Source: Symbiodinium natans (Eukaryota > Sar > Dinophyceae > Suessiales > Symbiodiniaceae). Taken from it: a stretch of DNA of 64,000 bases. Positions 58,255 to 64,000 of the stretch are shown piece by piece (position 1 is the stretch's first letter; each line of letters begins with the position of its first letter). Location of the stretch: the NCBI GenBank assembly GCA_905221605.1, contig CAJNDS010002013.1, positions 456,377 to 520,376 of the forward strand, in the 5' to 3' direction. The notes under the pieces are model-generated. The model was given only the letters and a program-made list of their open reading frames with translations. It searched no databases and was not told where the DNA came from. The position numbers were made by a program, and so were the translations under genes.

Positions 58255-58382
58255 CTAACCCTAAACCCTGAACCCTGAACCCTGAACCCTGAACCCTGAA
58301 CCCTAAACCCTAAACCCTAAACCCTAAACCCTAAACCCTAAACCCTAAACCCTAAACCCTAAACCCTAAACCCTAAACCCCG
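58255..58382 (-). repeat. CCCTGAA to CCCTAAA array
   Basis: Six uniform CCCTGAA units followed by about twelve CCCTAAA. Confidence 0.95.
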
Positions 58383-58467
58383 ACGACGGAGCCCTGAGAA
58401 CGGAGAGATCGGGACCCAGTCCACAAGAACTAGCCTTCCGCTTCCAACATCATCTGGAGAATCTTCA

Positions 58468-58625
58468 TTAGGGTTTAGGGTTTCAGGTTTGGGTTTAGGG
58501 TTTAGGGTTTAGGGTTTAGGGTTTAGGGTTTAGGGTCTAGGGTCTAGGGTCTAGGGTCTAGGGTCTAGGGTCTAGGGTCTAGGGTCTAGGGTCTAGGGTC
58601 TGGGGTCTGGGGTCTAGGGTTTGGG
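58468..58625 (+). repeat. TTTAGGG array passing into TCTAGGG array
   Basis: About eight TTTAGGG units, then about ten TCTAGGG with two TCTGGGG (58534-58620). Confidence 0.95.
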
Positions 58626-58630
58626 TACGA

Positions 58631-59062
58631 TTGGGCATCATCAAATCGAACAGTGGTCTGCTGCCGCTCAACTACCTTCGAGGAACTGGATCACGGGGAG
58701 GGCGGAACAAAAAGATCTTGTTTGCCGGCTTTGGTTGCTCGCGCGTGGCTTTCCTTGGGGACCAAATGAACCCTGAAAGGGTTTGTGGTTCATACACGTT
58801 AGCAGGGATTGGAGTACATAGGGTACATGACCCCAATGCTAGGGTTCGTTTGGTCTCCAAGGTTGGACGAGGTCAGCGTGCACGTGAAGCAGCGAAGAAC
58901 CAAAGAATGACGGTGCTCGTCGAGAAGCAGAAGGCTTCGACGGTCAAAATCAATCCGTCGCTGCTCAGCACCGTATCAATCAGGCAAGCGCATGGACTGC
59001 TTCAACAATCAAGCCGGGTTCGCCTTCGAGAAGACGCTGAGGACGTTGAAGATGTTTCCTAG
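58631..59062 (+). CDS. 143-codon open frame, doubtful
   Basis: This is the longest open frame in the window that is not simple repeat, with mixed composition, many Arg/Lys in the second half and an acidic tail (DAEDVEDVS). I recognise no domain. Residues about 41-78 are encoded by the family H hairpin (58754-58864), which also occurs at 18741 in non-coding context. It could be a chance frame, a decayed gene fragment hit by a hairpin insertion, or an exon. I favour chance or decay. No splice signals or promoter could be assigned. Confidence 0.12.
   Translation: MGIIKSNSGLLPLNYLRGTGSRGGRNKKILFAGFGCSRVAFLGDQMNPERVCGSYTLAGIGVHRVHDPNARVRLVSKVGRGQRAREAAKNQRMTVLVEKQKASTVKINPSLLSTVSIRQAHGLLQQSSRVRLREDAEDVEDVS
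58754..58864 (+). mobile_element. Foldback element, family H
   Basis: CCTTGGGGACCAAATGAACC at the left and GTTCGTTTGGTCTCCAAGG at the right are inverted ends. GGTTTGTGGTTCATACACGT and ACATAGGGTACATGACCCC are inside. It is collinear with the 18741 copy. Confidence 0.85.
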
Positions 59063-59064
59063 CC

Positions 59065-59610
59065 TCCCTCCCTTTCCGCTTGGGTTTAGGATTTGTTTGT
59101 TGTTTTATTTGGGTTTGAGGTTGGTGTTCCTCTCTAAACCCTAAACTCAAGAATCCTTGGAGCAGCAAAGACTCAGACCCCTAACAGCCACAGGTGGCTT
59201 TCAAGAAGGACCTGTCGTGGTTCGGCTGTTCTGTCACAGCGAACCGGTGGGCATCCCAAGCATAAAACAACAGTGAGGAAGCCACCACACAAGGCTTCGT
59301 TACGATGTGGAGGGTGGCAAGATCCAGGGTTCAGGTAGAGCTAAAGCCTGGACGTAATAAAAATAGTATTCTTAACATTTTTTGGGGTAGAAAATATATA
59401 ATAACAATAATACAAACAATTATAATCATGATAATAACAATAATAATTCTCAAGGGCTATAGCATTTAGGTACCGAGGATGCCGAGGGTTAGCAGCCCTT
59501 CTTGACATGGCCAGGGTCTTCGTAACCCAGTTCCCACACCAAGAAGGGGCATTCGCCACGCGAGATTCGGGCGCCAGGCTCGTCTACATCACACGACTTC
59601 CAAAAAGAAT
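59065..59610. other. Unique stretch with an AT-rich core, no gene supported
   Basis: About 550 bp without telomeric arrays. 59350-59455 is AT-rich with AATAATA/ATAACAAT repeats. A frame from 59507 has ordinary composition for about 40 codons, then runs into a family D element. It could be an exon remnant, but I see no motif. Confidence 0.35.
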
Positions 59611-59611
59611 G

Positions 59612-59738
59612 TGGGAGTTTACGAAATTACGAGAAAAAAAGACTCCTACAAGAAGGCCCCAAATAGTAGGATTCCCATATATACACTTTTAATAGCTCAG
59701 GAACCCAATGAGGTACCCCAAATTTCGGAAACCCCATA
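59612..59738. mobile_element. Foldback element, family D
   Basis: GGGAGTTTACGAAATTACGAG at the left and GGTACCCCAAATTTCGGAAACC at the right pair. AATAGTAGGATTCCC is central, as in the 40927 copy. Confidence 0.7.
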
Positions 59739-59969
59739 GGTCTAACTAGAGGGTCTACTTGGAGGTTTAGGGGCAGCTTTTGCTGAGAGAAAAAGCAGGG
59801 TAGGGTTGTGACTTTTGACTAGGTGCATCCATTTTTGCCAGACTTATCACGACCCATGAGCCGTCAAGCAGTGTGGCTTTGGAGGTTGGGGGTGTCCTAG
59901 AAGTGTAGGGTTTAGGGTTTAGCGTTTAGGGTTTAGGGTTTGGGGTTTAGGGTTTAGGGTTTGGGGTTA

Positions 59970-60082
59970 GGGTTTGCTTGAAGGTTCATGGGAATAGGGC
60001 TGTCAGTACCCTAGAGTAGGTAATAACCATACTTGCCCTGCTTATATAACGCTGCTTAGAAGTACCCATGAACATCCAAGTG
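59970..60082 (+). mobile_element. Foldback element, family G
   Basis: GCTTGAAGGTTCATGGGAAT at the left and AAGTACCCATGAACATCCAAG at the right. GTCAGTACCCTAGAGTAGG and TAATAACCATACTTGCCC are inside. Confidence 0.75.
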
Positions 60083-60689
60083 CGCGTCTGTAAAGACCCT
60101 AACAAAGGGGCCTTAATATTGAGAATAGTTTGTTTTTTTTCTCTGAGTTTTGCTGGGGCTGGGGGGGGGGGGGGGAATGGTATTATAGTCTACATATAAA
60201 GGGACCATACGGGAATACGATTTGTAAAAACTATTCCGAGCCCTATATATTACAAGCAAGCCCTTGGGGTTCAGGGTTTAGGGTTTAGGGTTTAGGGTTA
60301 GGGTTAACCTTCCCTGAGCCCGCTAGGGGTTCAGGAGTTCAGGGTTTAGGGTTCAGGGCTAACCCTACCCTGAACCCTGAACCCGAAGCCCTATAAGCCC
60401 CAAACCCTAAACCGCCCTTGTCACTTGTACTAGTTCATGGATGGGATGGTATTAAAAATTGAAACGTCTATTCCTTATTGAGATTAAGAACCTTAACAAA
60501 TCGAAAATGCTACCCCGCATGACATCTAAACCCTAAACCCTAAACCCTAAGCCCTAAACCTTAAACCCTGAACCCTAAACCCTAAACCGCCCTTTTCACT
60601 TGTAGAAGCCAGAGTAGGCGCTGGCCGCCCGCGGCTCACGCAGGGAAGCATTCACTGTCGGATGCAGAGGCCTTTTCTTTTCACCTGGT

Positions 60690-60790
60690 CTGGGGTTTAG
60701 GGTTTAGGGTTTAGGGTATAGCGAATAGGGTTTAGGGTTTAGGGTTTCGGGTTTAGGGTTTACGTTTTAGGGTTTAGGGTTTAGGGTCTT
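60690..60790 (+). repeat. G-rich telomeric cluster
   Basis: About a dozen TTTAGGG and TTTCGGG units with AGGGTATAGCGAATAGGG in the middle. Confidence 0.9.
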
Positions 60791-60799
60791 TGGATCAGG

Positions 60800-61075
60800 G
60801 CTGTAAAGGCTAGGGTTTAAGTCGGTTTAAGGGTTCAAGGGTTTAAGGGTTTAAGGGTTATAGGGCTTAAGGGTTTAAGGGTTTAGGGCTTAAGGGTTTT
60901 TAAGGGCTTTAGGGTTCAACGGCTTCATGGTTTAAGGGTTTAGGGTTCTAGAGTTTAAGGGTTAAAAGGGCTTCAGGGTTTAAGCTGTTAAAGGTTAGGG
61001 TTTAAGGGTGTAAGGGTTCAGGGTTTCAGGGTTTCGGGCTTAAGGGTTAAGAGCTTGGGTTAAGGGGGTTCAGGG
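60800..61075 (+). repeat. GGGTTTAA 8-mer array, degenerate
   Basis: About thirty imperfect GGGTTTAA, GGGCTTAA and GGGTTCAA units. The extra A makes the unit 8 bp. It resembles the TTAAGGG words that build the 375-bp array. Confidence 0.9.
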
Positions 61076-61204
61076 ATTAGGGCACCAGGGGTGTGGGTTT
61101 TGGCCAACCCTAAACACTAAACAACCCGAAACCCCAAACCCTAAACCCGAATTAAACCCTAAACCCTAAACCCTAAACCCTAAACCCTCTCTACCATATA
61201 CATT

Positions 61205-61458
61205 TAAACCTTAATGGAATTTCAGAACAAGGCCGCTTTATTTTCAGAATAAGGCCGTTCTATTTTCGGAAAAAGGCCGTTTTATTTTCAGAATAAGGCC
61301 GCTTTATTTTCGGAATAGCGCCAAAATCAGGCTAAAGGCTAATTGAATTTCAGAATAAGGCCGCTGTGTTTTCGGAATAAGGCCGCTTTATTTTCAGAAT
61401 AAGGCCGCTTTATTTTCGGAATAAGGCCGCTTTATTTTCAGAATAAGGCCGTTTTTTG
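61205..61458 (+). repeat. 22-bp minisatellite
   Basis: The unit AATAAGGCCGCTTTATTTTC plus AG or GG recurs about ten times. The AG and GG versions largely alternate. A short unrelated block (GCGCCAAAATCAGGCTAAAGGC) divides it. The core AATAAGGCCGCTTTATT is close to palindromic. Confidence 0.95.
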
Positions 61459-61464
61459 CTTTCT

Positions 61465-61655
61465 TTAGGGTTTAGGGCCTACTCTGGGCTGGCTTTAGGG
61501 TTTAGGGCCTACTCTGGGCTGTACTCTGGGCTGGCTATAGCGTTTAGGGCCTACTCTGGGCTGGCTTTAGCGTTTAGGGCCTACTCTGGGCTGGCTTTAG
61601 CGTTTAGGGCCTACTCTGGGCTGCCTTTAGCGTTTAGGGCCTACTCTGGGCATGA
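61465..61655 (+). repeat. 30-bp minisatellite in an open frame
   Basis: The unit TTTAGCGTTTAGGGCCTACT plus CTGGGCTGGC recurs six to seven times, with one 10-bp partial unit (TACTCTGGGC). Because 30 is a multiple of three, a 92-codon frame (61456-61734) stays open and would encode a ten-residue repeat (AFRAYSGLAL). Coding is not supported by anything else. Confidence 0.9.
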
Positions 61656-61762
61656 TTTGAGTAAACTTTTTTCTCAATGTAATGGGATTCTCTGGGTCGG
61701 TGGGTGTTATATCACACCCGTAAATAAAGCTTGACCATAAAACTGCTCGACCCGGAGTGCTG

Positions 61763-61830
61763 AACCCTAAACCCTAAACCCTAAACCCTAAACCCTAAAC
61801 CCTAAACCCTAAACCCTAAACCCTAAACCG
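61763..61830 (-). repeat. Interstitial telomeric array, C-rich
   Basis: Nine to ten CCCTAAA units. Confidence 0.95.
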
Positions 61831-61919
61831 ACTTAGGGTCTGCGGTTTCAAAAGCCCTGAAGAACCGTACGTACCCGGAGACCCCTTCGAGCCTTACAGA
61901 CTAAATCCAATCACTGCGG

Positions 61920-62005
61920 CTTAGGGTTTAGGGTTTAGGGTTTAGGGTTTAGGGTTTAGGGTTTAGGGTTTAGGGTTTAGGGTTTAGGGTTTAGGGTTTA
62001 GGGGG
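61920..62005 (+). repeat. Interstitial telomeric array, G-rich
   Basis: Twelve TTTAGGG units, 90 bp from the C-rich array and inverted to it. Confidence 0.95.
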
Positions 62006-62009
62006 GTTC

Positions 62010-62460
62010 GCTCTACATTGAGTTTAGGGGTCTACTGCGCCCTCCCACGAAAACCGTATATAAACCTGAAATTTACATGACTACATGGGTGTTGTAGGGT
62101 TGTCTTGAGTTTAGGGCCCATAGAAATTTGTAAGGTGTTTCAAACAACCAGCTGTTTTGGCGGGTTTAGTTTATGAAGAATTGAGGAGTGACTGGAGGTA
62201 CTAATCTAGAGGAGTATGTCGGGAATAGGGAGTACAGCTCGATTACACTCGAGATCCGCTCCTCCATTCCAAATTAAGAACCTCAGGCAAATTCAATTTT
62301 GAAGAGCCCAAACACTAAACCCTGACCCTTGTAAACCTTAAAACCCGGAACCTTATCAACCTCAAAGCCTAAAAGTGTCCTTTCTGACTCGGTCCATCCC
62401 GTTTTCGACTCGTTTTCCTGACACGACCCTCACCCCCATGAACCTTATCAACCTTAAACG
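62010..62460. other. Unique stretch, nothing recognised
   Basis: About 450 bp of mixed composition with scattered single heptamers only. No open frame over 60 codons and no fold was noted. Confidence 0.4.
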
Positions 62461-62463
62461 CTA

Positions 62464-62579
62464 TCTAGGCTGCCCAGTAACCTAGGCTTTAAAAGGGTGC
62501 CCTTTTTTGCCCTAAAGGGGTTTATAAGGGAACCTACACCCCCAAAAAAGGGAAAAAGGGTACTACTGGGCATCCTAGA
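62464..62579 (+). mobile_element. Foldback element, family B
   Basis: CTAGGCTGCCCAGTAACCTAGG and CTACTGGGCATCCTAG are the ends. AAAAGGGTGCCCTTTTTTGC, GGGGTTTATAAGGGAACC and AAAAAGGGAAAAAGGGTAC are inside. It is very close to the 22363 and 56226 copies, so this subtype may be the youngest. Confidence 0.9.
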
Positions 62580-62704
62580 AGAGGGGCTAGATTTAGGGTT
62601 TAGGGTTTAGGGTTTAGGGTTTAGGGCTCCCCCCCCCAAACCTCAACCCTCAAGCCTCAACCCCCCTCAAACCACCCTTAAGCCCCCCTTAAACCCCCCC
62701 CAAA

Positions 62705-62763
62705 CCCTAAACCCTAAACCCGAAACCCTAAACCCTAAACCCTAAACCCTAAACCCTAAACCT
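62705..62763 (-). repeat. Interstitial telomeric array, C-rich
   Basis: Eight units with one CCCGAAA, preceded by a CCCCCCTTAAA/CCCCCCAAA run. Confidence 0.9.
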
Positions 62764-62876
62764 TACGTCCTTCGCTGCTCGAAGAGCGCGAGGAGGCCTC
62801 GAGGAAGCCCGGCGTCCATCGGGCAGGAAGATCCTGATGAGGCAGCTTTGGGGTTCCCCTTCTGCCCCCAAATATG

Positions 62877-62986
62877 CAGGGTTTAGGGTTTAGGGTTTAG
62901 GGTTTAGGGTTTAGGGTTTAGGGTTTAGGGTTTAGGGTTTAGGGTTTAGGGTTTAGGGTTTAGGGTTTAGGGTTTAGGGTTTAGGG
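62877..62986 (+). repeat. Long telomeric array, G-rich
   Basis: About fifteen clean TTTAGGG units directly joined to a family K hairpin. Confidence 0.95.
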
Positions 62987-63106
62987 CTACCCCCCTCCCC
63001 CCCCTCCCGAGGTTCCCCCTTACATAACCTTAATTAGGCTTAAGAATCCCAAAATAGCCTTTACTATTGTGGGGGGGGGGGGAACCTAGGACCTAGGGAG
63101 GGTAGG
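62986..63106. mobile_element. Long hairpin, family K
   Basis: GCTACCCCCCTCCCC at the left pairs with GGGAGGGTAG at the right. GAGGTTCCCCCTTACATAACC and GGGGGGAACCTAGG pair further in. The loop words TAACCTTAATTAGG and TAGCCTTTACTATTG parallel the 41388 copy. Confidence 0.8.
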
Positions 63107-63535
63107 CTCTATCTTAGCGCTTGATAGGCTTGTTTTGACAGCTCTGTTGGGTTCTTATAGGGTGCTGTTGGGAGAGTTATGTAGAATGTTGCTAAGGTCT
63201 GTTAGGGTTTAGGGGCTTTGTGATTTTTTGGAGGGTTTGGGAGTCACCGTAACCTTTTGGTTCTGAGTGGGGTTTTACTCGAACCCCCCTTCGTAGGAAA
63301 CAGCAGGGCCCTCTGCTTTAGAACGCATGCTTAGGGTTGAGGGTTTAGTGTTTAGGGTTGGTCCTTTTTGGGGTTTCGGTCTTGAAATTCGTTCTGGGAT
63401 TTCTGAACCCTGAACAGTATAAACCCTGTTAAGTCAATGAGCCTCCACGCAGACGTCCTAAGGCCCTAGACCATGTCCGATGCTAGGGCGCACAAGCCAA
63501 AATCCTGAAACCCTGAACCAGGATTAAGAGTATAC

Positions 63536-63632
63536 AACCTAGGAATAGAAAGGGGTACCCTTTGTGGTTTGCGGGGCTCATTTAGGGAAGCCTAAACCCC
63601 CAATAGGGCCTACTCCGGATCCTAGCTGAACT
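63536..63632. mobile_element. Foldback element, family B, diverged
   Basis: ACAACCTAGGAATAGAAAGGGG at the left, GGGGCTCATTTAGGGAAGCC inside and CTACTCCGGATCCTAG at the right. Confidence 0.6.
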
Positions 63633-63750
63633 AGAGGCTTGAGGCTCAGCAAAGATACTCCTAGCCAAGCCCCCCAGAGGACAAATAAACCCAAGCCCTA
63701 GACACTGCTCTCAGCTCCCTTAATTATGTGTGAGCCTCTCACACTAACCC

Positions 63751-63851
63751 CTGGTTCTCAGTAGGGAATGCGGGAATGAGGGCCCTACATAATCCCCCTT
63801 TAGGGGATTGTATATAGAGCCCTCATTCCCTCATTCCCTACTGAGGACCAG
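63751..63851. mobile_element. Near-perfect 101-bp hairpin
   Basis: CTGGTTCTCAGTAGGGAATG pairs with CATTCCCTACTGAGGACCAG, and AATGAGGGCCCTACATAATC pairs loosely with TGTATATAGAGCCCTCATT. CCCCTTTAGGGG forms the tip. A partial relative, CTGGTTCTTAGTAGGGAATG, lies at 19181. Confidence 0.85.
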
Positions 63852-64000
63852 CCAGACTATTCGGGACTCTGATTGGAGGGGGGTATACCAATCAGGGGTT
63901 GACGTGATACAGAAGCGCTGGGGCTTGTGCTTTTTCCTTTCAATGGCACTTGCAACCTTTTTTCGACGTAGACGTCAATGTCTCGAACTCAAGATTTCTC
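63852..64000. other. Unique right edge
   Basis: No telomeric array or fold is visible before the window ends. The window does not end in a terminal telomere. Confidence 0.5.

Noticed and set aside
59507-59692. 61-codon frame as an exon
   Set aside because: The first 40 codons have ordinary composition, but no homology is recognised, the frame ends inside a family D hairpin, and no splice sites can be argued.
428-62988. Telomeric units as telo-box regulatory elements (AAACCCTAA) of promoters
   Set aside because: Telo-boxes act near plant gene starts, but no genes are seen here and the units are in long arrays. A regulatory role cannot be supported.
57115-64000. A third copy of the large duplication
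   Set aside because: I looked for the marker words of 6.4-13 kb and 34.3-41 kb here and for those of 28-33.8 kb in 0-6.4 kb, and found only foldback families and telomeric arrays, not collinear anchors.

Overview
The window is nuclear DNA from a eukaryote whose telomere repeat is almost certainly TTTAGGG/CCCTAAA. That repeat is found in plants, many green algae, dinoflagellates and chromerids. The sequence does not let me choose between them. A gene-poor, mixed-composition landscape full of microsatellites and foldback elements fits a unicellular alga better than a land plant, but that is inference. I find no convincing protein-coding gene, rRNA or tRNA. The open frames are short, are often made of repeats (translated heptamers, poly-G, GGCCAG, CA/CG arrays), and have no recognisable domains.

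The window is a mosaic with three layers. (1) Several hundred interstitial telomeric heptamers lie in about 90 arrays of 3 to 31 units, in both orientations, from end to end. They separate 'words' of 50-400 bp of other sequence. (2) Many short foldback (MITE-like hairpin) elements of about 80-370 bp fall into at least a dozen families. I call them A (TIR CCTAAGGGTCCATGTACCT), B (ends CTAGGCTGCCCAGTA / TACTGGGCAGCCTAG; about 19 copies), C (GGGATGTTCCCCCTTA), D (CCGAAATTAGGGGTACC), E (GGTCCCTTTTTGGG), F (GGGTAGTTACATGG), G (CTTGGAGGTTCATGGG), H (CCTTGGGGACCAAATGAACC), J (CCCAAAGGGTCCTAAGTACC), K (GGGTTCCCCTACTA), L (ATCCCCTCCCCCTAATACTA), M (ACTATAGTTAGTATAGT), N (TTTGCTTCA / TGCTTCAGCAAA) and P (GGCCTACCGAG). 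Several are nested in one another or are interrupted by telomeric repeats. (3) The mosaic itself is duplicated. About 6.4-33.8 kb (copy A) and about 34.3-57.1 kb (copy B) share a long, nearly collinear series of diverged non-telomeric words in direct orientation, head to tail.

The two copies differ mainly in local expansions. Copy A carries a 0.6-kb CA/CG array (11.5-12.1 kb), a 25.0-30.1 kb segment that copy B mostly lacks, and long poly-C tracts. Copy B carries a 375-bp-period tandem array (35.1-36.8 kb), an eleven-copy array of a 300-bp unit (50.3-53.5 kb; the same unit is single or split in copy A) and a GGCCAG array (53.5-53.7 kb). At matching places the telomeric arrays usually keep their orientation but differ in length. 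This suggests that they were present before the duplication and have since grown and shrunk by slippage or recombination. The flanks (0-6.4 kb and 57.1-64 kb) are made of the same materials, but I could not align them to either copy.

All coordinates and repeat assignments come from reading the sequence by eye. Element ends are generally good to within about 10 bp. Statements about identity are estimates.
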